Assembly: GCA_016282015.1 (NCBI GenBank)
Contig: JAEEJS010000045.1
Span: 1 to 45,141, forward strand
DNA length: 45,141 bases
Reading direction: 5' to 3'
Origin: Bacteroidales bacterium
Lineage (GTDB): Bacteria; Bacteroidota; Bacteroidia; Bacteroidales; F082
Positions within the stretch are counted from its first letter, which is position 1. Every line of letters starts with the position of its first letter. The position numbers and the translations under genes are program-made. The notes beneath the pieces are model-generated. The model saw nothing but the letters and a program-made list of their open reading frames with translations. It was not told the DNA's origin and searched no databases. Of this stretch, positions 1 to 7,825 are shown piece by piece.

Positions 1-11
1 CTCTTCATTGT
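1..11 (-). rRNA. rrs: 16S rRNA, first bases only (window edge)
   Basis: Read on the minus strand, the first 11 bases of the window are ACAATGAAGAG. This matches the 5' end of Bacteroidetes 16S rRNA, which continues as GTTTGATCCTGGCTC outside the window. A typical rRNA promoter and leader lie immediately upstream (12-197). The rest of the gene is not visible, so the call rests on this short match plus the leader context. Confidence 0.8.
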
Positions 12-160
12 ATATTGTTGTACTAATAAATTTTTCTGTTCTACCTGGCGGATTCACCTGTTATCTTAGTCTGGAATTGAAAGGTTCCTTACCTTTCAGA
101 CTACTGTTTGGCTCATTGCTTTCAAAGAACTTTCGCAATCTTGCCTCATTGGTTTCGATT
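12..160 (-). other. rRNA operon leader with boxA-like element and processing hairpin
   Basis: This is the stretch between the rRNA promoter and the 16S 5' end, read on the minus strand. It contains GTTCTTTGA (122-130), which resembles the boxA antitermination element of Bacteroidetes rRNA leaders. It also has a long stem-loop at 68-102, with outer arms AGTCTG/CAGACT and inner arms AAAGGT/ACCTTT, suited to be part of the pre-16S processing stem. No protein-coding gene is supported here; the short open frame on the plus strand is incidental. Confidence 0.7.
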
Positions 161-167
161 GCGGATG

Positions 168-197
168 CAAAAGTACACCCTTTTTCTTTTCGCGCAA
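168..197 (-). promoter_or_regulatory. rRNA promoter (Bacteroidetes type)
   Basis: On the minus strand, TACTTTTG at 168-175 fits the -7 consensus TAnnTTTG. A TTG at 195-197 lies 19 nt upstream, as expected for the -33 element. Transcription would start near 160 and run toward the 16S gene. An A/T-rich stretch (200-240) lies upstream, as is common at strong rRNA promoters. Confidence 0.75.
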
Positions 198-504
198 CAC
201 TTTTTTGAAAAAAAATTTAAAATATTTTTTGTTCACTGAATATCAATGTGTTGCATTGAAATAATTTTTAAAAATAGCGAAATTTTAGGTTAAAAACAGT
301 AGTTTTTGAGCCTTTTTTACGCCTTTTTCAGACTCTTTTTACGCCAAAGTTACGCCAAAAGGGCAAAAAGTGATTAATTTTTGAATAAAATGAGATGATT
401 TTTTACGCCGTTTAGAGGCCAATTCTCGGGGCCTTTTATTATATTAATAAGGTGTAGCCCTATCATCACCGCTCCGCCCCCATCAGACACCCCTGCCTCA
501 AGGC
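198..504. other. Intergenic A/T-rich region with four TTACGCC repeats
   Basis: No gene is supported in this stretch. It contains four copies of TTACGCC, all on the plus strand (317-323, 339-345, 350-356, 403-409), each in a T-rich context. It also has a short hairpin with arms AGGCC/GGCCT (416-434) followed by T's on the plus strand, although no plus-strand gene precedes it. The region separates the rRNA promoter from the end of the tRNA-Pro transcript. Confidence 0.5.
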
Positions 505-543
505 AAAAAAAATAGAGTTGAGATAACCTAAACTCTCAACTCT
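505..543 (-). terminator. Rho-independent terminator of the tRNA-Pro transcript
   Basis: A perfect 10-bp stem AGAGTTGAGA/TCTCAACTCT (514-523 and 534-543) with a 10-nt loop is followed, on the minus strand, by a run of eight or more T's (505-513). It lies 17 nt beyond the 3' end of the tRNA gene, so it most likely ends that transcript. Confidence 0.8.
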
Positions 544-560
544 ACACTTTCAACATTTTG

Positions 561-634
561 TCGGAGTGGCCCGACTCGAACGGGCGACCGCTTGCACCCC
601 ATGCAAGAATGCTAGCCAACTGCACCACACCCCG
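561..634 (-). tRNA. tRNA-Pro (anticodon GGG)
   Basis: The minus strand folds as a 74-nt cloverleaf. The 7-bp acceptor stem CGGGGTG pairs with CACTCCG, with A73 as discriminator. The anticodon stem CTTGC/GCAAG encloses the loop ATGGGGT, giving anticodon GGG (proline, reads CCC/CCU). The T-arm loop TTCGAGT is standard. The 3' CCA is not encoded and must be added after transcription. The gene has its own promoter (652-684) and terminator (505-543), so it is a single-gene transcript. Confidence 0.95.
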
Positions 635-651
635 CCTGTTTTTTAGCGCTG

Positions 652-684
652 CAAAGATAGGTAATTTTTTGTTTCGAAAACAAA
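652..684 (-). promoter_or_regulatory. tRNA-Pro promoter
   Basis: Minus-strand TATCTTTG (652-659) is the -7 element and TTTG (681-684) the -33 element, 21 nt apart. The start site would be about 645, some ten bases before the tRNA 5' end. Confidence 0.75.
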
Positions 685-700
685 AAATTACCTATCTTTG
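668..700 (+). promoter_or_regulatory. trxB promoter
   Basis: TTTG (668-671) and TATCTTTG (693-700) are 21 nt apart, an ideal Bacteroidetes promoter. The predicted start site near 706 leaves a leader of about 25 nt before the ATG at 731. It also rules out the upstream TTG codon at 698 as a start, because that codon lies in the -7 box. Confidence 0.75.
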
Positions 701-730
701 CAAAAAAATAAACACCTTATTATATTACAT

Positions 731-1672
731 ATGGAACACATTCAATGTTTGATATTGGGCTCAGGCCCAGCAGGCTACACCACAGCCATCTACACCGGCC
801 GTGCCGACATAAAAACCGTTATTTACGAAGGACCTCTCACAGGCGGTCAGCTCACACAGACCACCGAGATAGAAAACTTCCCCGGCTATCCTGAGGGCAT
901 TCAGGGCAACCAGATGATGGACGACCTGCGCCGTCAGGCCGAACGTTTCGGCACAGAGTTCCGCATGGGCTCCATAGTGGAAGTCGACGCCACCAAGCGT
1001 CCGTTCCTCTGCAAGTCAGACTTCGGCGACGAACTGCTGGCCGACGTCATAGTGGTGGCCACAGGTGCCTCGGCACGCTACCTCGGTCTTGAGACTGAAG
1101 AACAGTTTAAGGGCGGCGGAGTGTCAGCTTGCGCCACCTGCGACGGTTACTTCTACCGCGGCAAGGACGTGGCAGTGGTGGGCGGAGGCGACACAGCCTG
1201 CGAAGACGCCACTTACCTCGCTCACCTGTGCAACAAAGTTTACATGATAGTGCGCCGCGACGTGCTGCGCGCTTCAAAAGCCATGCAGCACCGTGTGATG
1301 AACACCCCTAACATTGAGGTGCTTTGGAACACCAACACAAAAGAGCTGTTCGGCGAAGTCAACGGATTCATGAGCACACTCCAGGGTGCCGTAGTGGTCA
1401 ACAACAAGACAGGAGAGGAACGCACCCTCAAAGTTGACGGATTCTTCGAGGCCATAGGCCATGTGCCTAACACCGACGTGTTCAAAGGTATACTCGAAAT
1501 GGACGAGACCGGCTACATAATCACCAAGCCGAAGTCGACAGCCACCTCGGTCGAAGGCATATTCGCTGCCGGTGACTGCCAGGACAAGACCTACCGTCAG
1601 GCCATAGTGGCAGCCGGCACAGGCGCCATGGCAGGCATTGAAGTGGAACGCTTCCTGATGGAAAACAAATAA
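731..1672 (+). CDS. trxB: Thioredoxin-disulfide reductase
   Basis: The 313-residue protein is a flavoprotein that passes electrons from NADPH via FAD to thioredoxin in the cytoplasm. Seen in the sequence: an N-terminal FAD-binding GSGPAG (residues 10-15), the redox-active CATC (Cys134/Cys137), the NADPH-binding GGGDTA shortly after, and the C-terminal FAD motif AAGDCQD. Length matches the family. The ATG at 731 is chosen over an in-frame TTG at 698 because the latter lies within the promoter. The stop is only 5 nt before a LytS-type kinase, so trxB appears to lead a three-gene operon with that two-component pair. Confidence 0.95.
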   Translation: MEHIQCLILGSGPAGYTTAIYTGRADIKTVIYEGPLTGGQLTQTTEIENFPGYPEGIQGNQMMDDLRRQAERFGTEFRMGSIVEVDATKRPFLCKSDFGDELLADVIVVATGASARYLGLETEEQFKGGGVSACATCDGYFYRGKDVAVVGGGDTACEDATYLAHLCNKVYMIVRRDVLRASKAMQHRVMNTPNIEVLWNTNTKELFGEVNGFMSTLQGAVVVNNKTGEERTLKVDGFFEAIGHVPNTDVFKGILEMDETGYIITKPKSTATSVEGIFAAGDCQDKTYRQAIVAAGTGAMAGIEVERFLMENK

Positions 1673-1677
1673 AAGCT

Positions 1678-2748
1678 GTGAACAAAACAACTGCACCTGA
1701 ATACCTTTCCCTGAAAAGGATACTCCTCGTGGCGCTTATCATCAGTTTAGGCTTCCACGTTATCATGATGTTGTCGTTTTTCTTTGGCGATTCGCTGTTT
1801 GCCAACGAGATAGTCAAAGCTATGCACCCGCAGCACTTCCATATCGGAAGGTTTCTGTACTTCACGTCGACACGTTTCTTCATGACCTTCCTGATATTGG
1901 TCTACAACAGGATGATTCTGAGCTATTCGTTTAAATACAAATATAACGAACTGGGGTTGATTGTACTGGGCTCTCTGATAATAACCGCTGTATTGGGCAT
2001 AGGTTTTGTTTACACCAGAGCAGCTTTATTGCCGGTACATCCCGACCCCGAAATGATGTACAATATCATGCGCGACAGCCTGGTCAGGGATTTGACTATG
2101 GCAGCCATGGTATTACTGGTGGTTCAATTACTCAGGTCCCAGTATTACCAGAAGAAAATCGCCGTTGAGAACGAATCGTTGCGCAGCCAAAACATACTGA
2201 CGCGTTTCGAGGCTCTGAAAAGCCAGCTTGACCCGCATTTTCTGTTCAACTCGCTCAACACTCTGCAGTCTCTGATCGAAACCGACAACGAAAAGGCCGA
2301 GATCTACCTGCAACAGCTGTCGTCGGTGCTTCGCTACACCCTGCAGAACAAGGAGGTTATCAATCTGGAGGACGAGCTGCGTTGTGTCCAGGATTATTGC
2401 GACATGATGCAGATACGTTACGGCGAAAACCTGAAGTTCGAATTCAACATCGACCCCAAATATCACGGTTATAAGATTTTGCCGTTGGCGCTGCAGTCGC
2501 TGATTGAAAATGCTGTCAAGCATAATGTCATCTCGTCCAAGCAGCCTCTTGTGGTTACCATAGCCACAGCCGAAGGCTGGGTGTCGGTGTCTAATCCCAT
2601 TCAGGCCAAGACCACGCCTGAAAAAGGCAATGGCATAGGTTTGGTGAACCTCTCGGAGCGTTACCGCCTGAAATGGAACACGGATGTTGAGATTACCAAC
2701 GACGGATCCACCTTCTGTGTAAAACTGCCTTTAATAAAAAACGAATAA
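1678..2748 (+). CDS. LytS/YehU-type sensor histidine kinase
   Basis: A 356-residue membrane kinase of the His_kinase family (PF06580). The N-terminal ~150 residues form about four hydrophobic segments with short connections and no large periplasmic domain. After a short helix comes the phospho-acceptor motif LDPHFLFNSLNTL (around residue 185), then the N-box LIENAVKHN and a G-box GIGLVNLSERY typical of the HATPase module. The start is GTG at 1678, 5 nt after trxB; no better start is seen. The response regulator begins 3 nt after its stop, so the two are almost certainly a signalling pair. The signal sensed cannot be read from the sequence. Confidence 0.9.
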   Translation: MNKTTAPEYLSLKRILLVALIISLGFHVIMMLSFFFGDSLFANEIVKAMHPQHFHIGRFLYFTSTRFFMTFLILVYNRMILSYSFKYKYNELGLIVLGSLIITAVLGIGFVYTRAALLPVHPDPEMMYNIMRDSLVRDLTMAAMVLLVVQLLRSQYYQKKIAVENESLRSQNILTRFEALKSQLDPHFLFNSLNTLQSLIETDNEKAEIYLQQLSSVLRYTLQNKEVINLEDELRCVQDYCDMMQIRYGENLKFEFNIDPKYHGYKILPLALQSLIENAVKHNVISSKQPLVVTIATAEGWVSVSNPIQAKTTPEKGNGIGLVNLSERYRLKWNTDVEITNDGSTFCVKLPLIKNE

Positions 2749-2751
2749 AGT

Positions 2752-3510
2752 ATGAGAGCGTTAATAATTGAAGACGAGCCGGTGGCGGCACAATCGCTGC
2801 AAAAACTTGTAGGCGAGGTGTCGCCTGCCACCGAAGTGACAGCGGTGCTGCAGTCGATAGAAGAGAGCATAGCATGGCTGGATGAAAACCCCATGCCCGA
2901 CCTCATTTTCATGGACATACACCTGGCCGACGGCTCAGCTTTCGCCATCTTCGACAAGGTTCAGATCACCAGCCCCATCATCTTCACTACGGCTTACGAC
3001 GAATACGCCCTCAAAGCCTTCGAGGTGAGCAGCATAGACTACCTGCTCAAGCCTATCAACCGCAACGATTTGGAACGCGCGATGAACAAATATAACAATC
3101 TGGTAGGCGAAAAACAATATGACGTTGAAGCTCTGAAACAGGTTGTGCAGACAATAGGTACAAACAGGCGCTACAAGACCTGTTTCCTTGTGCCATTGCG
3201 CGACAAACTGGTGCCACTGCCCACTGCAAACATAGCTTACATCTACATAGACACCAAGACAGTGAAAGCCGTCACACTGGACGGCCTTTCCCATTATATG
3301 AGCCAGACTCTGGACGATATCATGAATCAGCTCAATCCGGACGACTTCTTCCGTGCCAACCGCCAGTACATCATCTCGCGCAAAGCCGTAAAAGACATGA
3401 CGCTATGGTTTGGCAACAAGTTGTCTATCAATTTAACTGTTGAGGTCCCTGAAAAGATAATAGTCAGTAAAGCCAGGGTGAGCGAATTCAAAACCTGGCT
3501 CTCTGAATAG
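2752..3510 (+). CDS. LytTR-family response regulator
   Basis: A 252-residue transcription regulator. The receiver domain (about 1-120) has acidic residues in IIEDEP, phospho-acceptor Asp55 in FMDIHLAD, a Thr in IIFTTAYDEYA and Lys in LLKPI, all of the conserved pocket. The C-terminal domain (about 150-250) is a LytTR DNA-binding fold, with FFRANRQYIIS and a conserved basic end. It is translated right after the LytS-type kinase. LytTR proteins usually bind paired direct repeats; its targets are not identifiable here. It ends 11 nt before the convergent outer-membrane protein gene with no obvious terminator between. Confidence 0.92.
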   Translation: MRALIIEDEPVAAQSLQKLVGEVSPATEVTAVLQSIEESIAWLDENPMPDLIFMDIHLADGSAFAIFDKVQITSPIIFTTAYDEYALKAFEVSSIDYLLKPINRNDLERAMNKYNNLVGEKQYDVEALKQVVQTIGTNRRYKTCFLVPLRDKLVPLPTANIAYIYIDTKTVKAVTLDGLSHYMSQTLDDIMNQLNPDDFFRANRQYIISRKAVKDMTLWFGNKLSINLTVEVPEKIIVSKARVSEFKTWLSE

Positions 3511-3521
3511 CCCTTGTTTTA

Positions 3522-4895
3522 TCAGAACATATAACCCATTCCGATGTAGAAGTTGGAATTGGTGTAGTTGTCCTGCTTGCTGAATGGCATACCCCACTCA
3601 ACCGAAAGCACGAAATTCTCGTTCATGGCCAGTTTCATACCAACTCCGGTACCGAAATGCGGGTCATGTACATTGGCCTTGGTATCGAAGAAATCTTCAA
3701 ACTCCTTGCCGTTTCTGATAACCCAGAGGTCGTTTTCCACTTTTTCACGCAAGGAAGACTCATCGATATCATAACACTGAGTCGCCATACCCGCATCGAG
3801 GAACAGGTTGATACCAATGTAGAAATGCTGGTTGATCAAATCGAATCTATACGCTCTGGAACGCAGCTCGACTGAGGCGTAAGCAAAGCCCGGCACCCAG
3901 ATTCTATCGCGCATTATACCTCTGACAGAGGTGACTCCGCCAAGCGCATAATAACGGTTATGGTCGATATAAAGCTCGTTTTTATAAGTGTCGATATAAT
4001 ATGGCGAACGGCCGGCTATGGTGTTCTGAGTGGCAATGCGGTAAGCTAATACCAATCTGTCACGATAAATCGGGATAAAATGCATGAAGTCGAAATTGAG
4101 CTTCATATTCTGATATTCCTTGAGCTCATTGAAAGCCGAGTTATATGTCACAAACAGATCGAAATATATGCCGTAAACGGTGTTGACCCTCTGGTTACGG
4201 GTGTCGTACGAGATACCGGCTCTCACGTATGGATGCCAGCCTCCATGTTGCTCCTCTTTGGAAATCAGACCCCAGCGACGATAAAGCTCAAACAGCTCCA
4301 TCTGGTTGTCACCCATATCGCTGTCTTCGGTAACCGATCTGCCCTCCTTATAGTTGAGCACGCCTATACCGGCATAGTAGTAGAAATGTCCTCCAAGGCC
4401 ACCTCTGATATCGACCGTACTGCGGAAGAGGTTAGACTCATGGCGATAAAAAATATGAGTCAAATAAGCTGTAGAACTCTTGTCTTCAAAATTACGGTTA
4501 TAGTAACTGTAATTGCCGTTGAAGCCATAGAAATCATTCATGGCGTCGGGCAAATATGAGAAGTCCACAAGCAGTCGGTGATTCTTAATCACATAATCTG
4601 ACTCGTAAAACAGACGGATTGTTCCTACTTTTTTGGTGGAATAAGAACCCTCACCATAGATGAAATGGCGATAATTCGGATAGGTTGTTCCGTCACCGTA
4701 GTCGAAGATGTTTGCGGTAATGCCGTAGGTAAGACCCTTGTCGGCATCGTAGGTTATACCCGGAATGGCTCCGAAGTTCCAGCCGGTTTTGATAGGACGG
4801 CCCAACGAGTCGGTCTGCACTTCTTTTTTGGGCTTTTTAGCTTGCAAAGAGGTGCAAACCAACAAAGCTGTAATAAAAATCAAAAGTTTTTTCAT
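3522..4895 (-). CDS. Omp85/BamA-type outer-membrane beta-barrel protein
   Basis: A 457-residue protein with a signal peptide (MKKLLIFITALLVCTSLQA) and then many amphipathic beta strands. It has the GGVTSVRG motif characteristic of the Omp85 barrel lumen loop, and a C-terminal strand ending in aromatic MGYMF, as outer-membrane barrels do. No POTRA domains precede the barrel, so it resembles the short BamA/TamA-related or surface-antigen D15 proteins of Bacteroidetes rather than BamA itself. Its ATG overlaps the stop of the S46 peptidase by 4 nt (ATGA), so the two are translationally coupled. The function is unknown; an export or lipid role is possible. Confidence 0.75.
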   Translation of the reverse strand: MKKLLIFITALLVCTSLQAKKPKKEVQTDSLGRPIKTGWNFGAIPGITYDADKGLTYGITANIFDYGDGTTYPNYRHFIYGEGSYSTKKVGTIRLFYESDYVIKNHRLLVDFSYLPDAMNDFYGFNGNYSYYNRNFEDKSSTAYLTHIFYRHESNLFRSTVDIRGGLGGHFYYYAGIGVLNYKEGRSVTEDSDMGDNQMELFELYRRWGLISKEEQHGGWHPYVRAGISYDTRNQRVNTVYGIYFDLFVTYNSAFNELKEYQNMKLNFDFMHFIPIYRDRLVLAYRIATQNTIAGRSPYYIDTYKNELYIDHNRYYALGGVTSVRGIMRDRIWVPGFAYASVELRSRAYRFDLINQHFYIGINLFLDAGMATQCYDIDESSLREKVENDLWVIRNGKEFEDFFDTKANVHDPHFGTGVGMKLAMNENFVLSVEWGMPFSKQDNYTNSNFYIGMGYMF

Positions 4896-7024
4896 TCTAT
4901 TATAGTCAATTCGTTAATTATGTTAGTCACTTTTCCAACCTTTTCAAGGCACCACAGCAGATAGCGGGCGTCCATGCAGATGGTGCGCTGCACCTTCTGT
5001 TCGAACATGATGTCGCCGCTCATGGCTTCCCAGTTGCCGTCGAAGGCTAGGCCTATGAGTTCACCTTCGCCGTTGACGACAGGGCTGCCAGAGTTGCCGC
5101 CTGTGATGTCGTTAGTGGTGATGAAGTTTACGATGAGCTGTCCGTTCTCGTCAGCATAGCGGCCGTAGTCGCGGGCTTCGTAGAGGTCGCGCACATCCTG
5201 AGGGATGTCAAACTCCCAGTTGCCCGGGATGTATTTTGCCATCACACCGTCCATGGTGGTGTAGTAATTGTAGTTTACAGCGTCGGCACCCTTGTAAGGT
5301 TCAACTGTACCGTAAGTGAGACGCATGGTGAAGTTAGCATCCGGGTAGAAGTTGCGCTCGGTCTGCATCTCCATGAGGCCCTTCATGTAAAGACGCTCGC
5401 CCTTGTTGCCGAGTAAACCGGCCTGTTCATACAAAGGATAAACCACATTGACATATTCGTCTATGATGTTCGACATCAGAGCGAAGATAGGATCTTTGTC
5501 GAGTTTCTTAGGTTTTGCAAGCCATTTCTCGAGCTTGGCCTGGTCGACGAAGATTGATTTATCAAATGCCTTGGTGACCCATTCGGTGAAGTCACCACCA
5601 TTTTTGGCACCGAGTTCATTAATCATGGAAGGCACATAACGGTCTATGTCTTTGTAGAAAAGGTTGAGCAAAGCAATGGTTACATCCATGTCGAGAGCCT
5701 TGTCGTAGTCCTTGAAGAACACTGTGACTTGGCCTTTCAGACCCTCAGCTGCTTTGGCTATCTCTTCTTTTGGAGCTTTTTCATTGATCAATCGGTTGAT
5801 TCTCATGAACCTGCGTGAGAATGACACTGCCTCTCCACCGTTCCAGCCGGCTTCGCGCAGATAAGTCATAGGCATGATAACATCGTCGAGTATAGCCCAT
5901 TTTGCTTCGATTCCATCGAATATATCACCATACTCCATACGGCGTGACTGGTCGTCCATCACCCACTCGCGGAAGGCTCTCTCCTGTTCCAAACGTCTGT
6001 CGTACACGTGGTTACGCACCAGCTGCTTGCGCTGACCTATGGCATATTTCCAATAGTTCGACACTCCGGCCTGCTTCGAAGCGTATTTGATGAACACTTC
6101 CTGATCGGCGTCCATGTGCTTGCGGTACTCGTTGAGTTTGGTTGTGCGGCAGTTGATGATAGACGGGCAATCCGACTCGATGAGGTTTTTCACTGTGTAA
6201 GATGTTGAATATCTGTCGGTTGAACCCGGATAGCCGAGAATCATGGCATAGTCACCCTGTTTCACGCCCTTGATGTTGATAGGGAGATAGTGCTTCGACT
6301 TCATAGGGATGTTATCTTCGCTATATTTTGCCGGCTTTCCGTCCTTGTCGGTATACACGCGGAAGATGTTGAAGTCGCCTTTGTGGCGTGGCCAGGTCCA
6401 GTTGTCGGTGTCGGCGCCGTATTTGCCTATGCCCCATGGCGGGCAGCACACCAGACGCACGTCGCGGTACACGTCGTACTCAAACAAAATGTACTGGTTG
6501 CCTGAGTAGAACGGCACTATCTCGATGGTGACGTCGCGTTCGCCTTTGAGCTCTTCAGTAATCTTCTTGATATTCTCTGCAATGACACTCTCGCGGGTCT
6601 CCTCGTCGGTGACGCCGTCAAGCACAGCCTCTGTCACATCGTCCACCATGGTAAGGAACGACACTGTCAAGCCCGGGTTTGGCAGTTCCTCTTCTTTGCT
6701 CATTGCCCAGAAACCCTCGTTGAGGTAGTCGTGCTCAACTGTAGCGTGTTTCTGAACCCAGCTCAAGCCGCAGTGATGGTTGGTCAGAAGAAGGCCTTCC
6801 GGAGAGATGAGCTCACCTGTGCAGCCGCCTCCGAACTGCACTATGGCGTCCTTCAGGCTGGGCTGGTTGAGGTTGAATATCTGCTCGGCAGTGAGTTTGC
6901 AACCCATCTGCTGCATCTCGTAAAGGCTCTGGTTGCTGAGGCTGTAAGGGAGCCACATACCCTCGTCGGCTTTAACAATCAAAGTGCTGACGATCAATGT
7001 AATAGCTAAAAGTAATTTTTTCAT
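4892..7024 (-). CDS. S46-family dipeptidyl-peptidase (DPP7/DPP11 type)
   Basis: A 710-residue secreted serine exopeptidase that releases dipeptides from peptide N-termini in the periplasm, a key step for peptide-using Bacteroidales. The signal peptide MKKLLLAITLIVSTLIVKA supports the ATG at 7024; longer upstream reading runs into the PrsW gene. Catalytic elements visible: TNHHCG near residues 81-86 (His), and GGNSGSPV near the C-terminus (Ser). The residue 18 after that serine is Gly (in AFDGN). In the family this position is Gly in DPP7 (hydrophobic P1) and Arg in DPP11 (acidic P1), so DPP7-like specificity is inferred. It lies in a long operon with the PrsW-like protease upstream (13 nt) and the barrel protein downstream. 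Confidence 0.92.
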   Translation of the reverse strand: MKKLLLAITLIVSTLIVKADEGMWLPYSLSNQSLYEMQQMGCKLTAEQIFNLNQPSLKDAIVQFGGGCTGELISPEGLLLTNHHCGLSWVQKHATVEHDYLNEGFWAMSKEEELPNPGLTVSFLTMVDDVTEAVLDGVTDEETRESVIAENIKKITEELKGERDVTIEIVPFYSGNQYILFEYDVYRDVRLVCCPPWGIGKYGADTDNWTWPRHKGDFNIFRVYTDKDGKPAKYSEDNIPMKSKHYLPINIKGVKQGDYAMILGYPGSTDRYSTSYTVKNLIESDCPSIINCRTTKLNEYRKHMDADQEVFIKYASKQAGVSNYWKYAIGQRKQLVRNHVYDRRLEQERAFREWVMDDQSRRMEYGDIFDGIEAKWAILDDVIMPMTYLREAGWNGGEAVSFSRRFMRINRLINEKAPKEEIAKAAEGLKGQVTVFFKDYDKALDMDVTIALLNLFYKDIDRYVPSMINELGAKNGGDFTEWVTKAFDKSIFVDQAKLEKWLAKPKKLDKDPIFALMSNIIDEYVNVVYPLYEQAGLLGNKGERLYMKGLMEMQTERNFYPDANFTMRLTYGTVEPYKGADAVNYNYYTTMDGVMAKYIPGNWEFDIPQDVRDLYEARDYGRYADENGQLIVNFITTNDITGGNSGSPVVNGEGELIGLAFDGNWEAMSGDIMFEQKVQRTICMDARYLLWCLEKVGKVTNIINELTIIE

Positions 7025-7037
7025 ATTATAATGGAAT

Positions 7038-7805
7038 TTATTTATTATCCGATTTGAAAATGCTCTCCAGATTCTTGATTTCCTCAACAGTATCGTTGAT
7101 ATGCTGGGCTTTTGTCTTTTTCTGCAAATCGTTGATGCGGCGCAGTCCCATCTTCCACAGTCTGATGTCCAGATAGATGAAAAGCACAAACAACAATGTG
7201 CCAAGTATTGGTGCATACTCGTTCATGCTCTCCGACAGCATAATGATGTAGTCGAACAGTCCGTGAGCCAGCATAGGGGCTGCCAAACTCCAAAACAGGT
7301 AGCGGCCGCGCTTATCGGGATTGAACTTGGCCAAGCCCAGATAATAACCCATCAGCACAGCAAAGAGGAAGTGTCCCGGCACCGACAGCAAGGCACGCAT
7401 AATGCCGACGCCTATGGCTCCGAACACTGTCTCGCTGCCAAAAACATACATTATATTTTCAACGCAGGCGAAACCCAGACTGATGAAGGTGGCATAGACT
7501 ATGCCGTCGAAAAACTCGTTGAAGTTGCGGTTGCGCCAGATAAACAGCATGAACAGCAGCCATTTGCTAAACTCCTCGGGAATGCCGGCCTCCCAAAACG
7601 CGCTGTAGAACACCATCTGGTTTTGCCATAGCGAATTGATAATGCCGACAAGGAAAATGTCGAGCGGAATAGCCAGAATGCCGAGCAAAAACGCCTTAAT
7701 CAGCATCCCTAGAGGCTCTTTCTCATACTTATCCTTTTTGTAGACATAGCGAAGCAGCCAAACCACCGGCGCCACAGCTAACAGAAGAACTATCAATTCT
7801 ATCAT
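7038..7805 (-). CDS. PrsW-family intramembrane metalloprotease
   Basis: A 255-residue polytopic membrane protein, with about seven hydrophobic segments and a charged cytoplasmic tail. Family signatures seen: PEEFSKW (EExxK-type motif), FFDGIVYATFISLGFACVEN, and SVPGHFLFAVLMGYYLG with the conserved His, then a further APMLAHGLFDY segment with a second His. PrsW in Bacillus cleaves an anti-sigma factor; the substrate here is unknown. The gene sits between the PHP phosphoesterase (20 nt) and the S46 peptidase (13 nt) and is probably co-transcribed with them. Confidence 0.88.
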   Translation of the reverse strand: MIELIVLLLAVAPVVWLLRYVYKKDKYEKEPLGMLIKAFLLGILAIPLDIFLVGIINSLWQNQMVFYSAFWEAGIPEEFSKWLLFMLFIWRNRNFNEFFDGIVYATFISLGFACVENIMYVFGSETVFGAIGVGIMRALLSVPGHFLFAVLMGYYLGLAKFNPDKRGRYLFWSLAAPMLAHGLFDYIIMLSESMNEYAPILGTLLFVLFIYLDIRLWKMGLRRINDLQKKTKAQHINDTVEEIKNLESIFKSDNK

Positions 7806-7825
7806 GACCTACTGATTTTTAATGT

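Larger units (their letters stand above)
650..702. repeat. 25-bp inverted repeat holding a divergent promoter pair
   Basis: Two exact 25-bp arms (650-674 and 678-702) flank a 3-nt centre. Each arm begins or ends with TGCAAAGATA or its complement. The outer part of each arm is a TATCTTTG -7 box, and the inner part of each arm supplies the TTTG -33 box for the opposite direction. The result is a symmetrical, overlapping pair of promoters for tRNA-Pro and trxB. Confidence 0.85.

Noticed and set aside
416..440. Hairpin AGGCC/GGCCT followed by T's as a plus-strand terminator
   Set aside because: No plus-strand gene precedes it, so it has no evident transcript to stop; left only as part of the gap description.
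4892..7216. Longer S46 protein starting at 7216
   Set aside because: The extra 64 residues overlap the PrsW gene and are Cys/Trp-rich, without a signal peptide. The ATG at 7024 begins a standard signal peptide.
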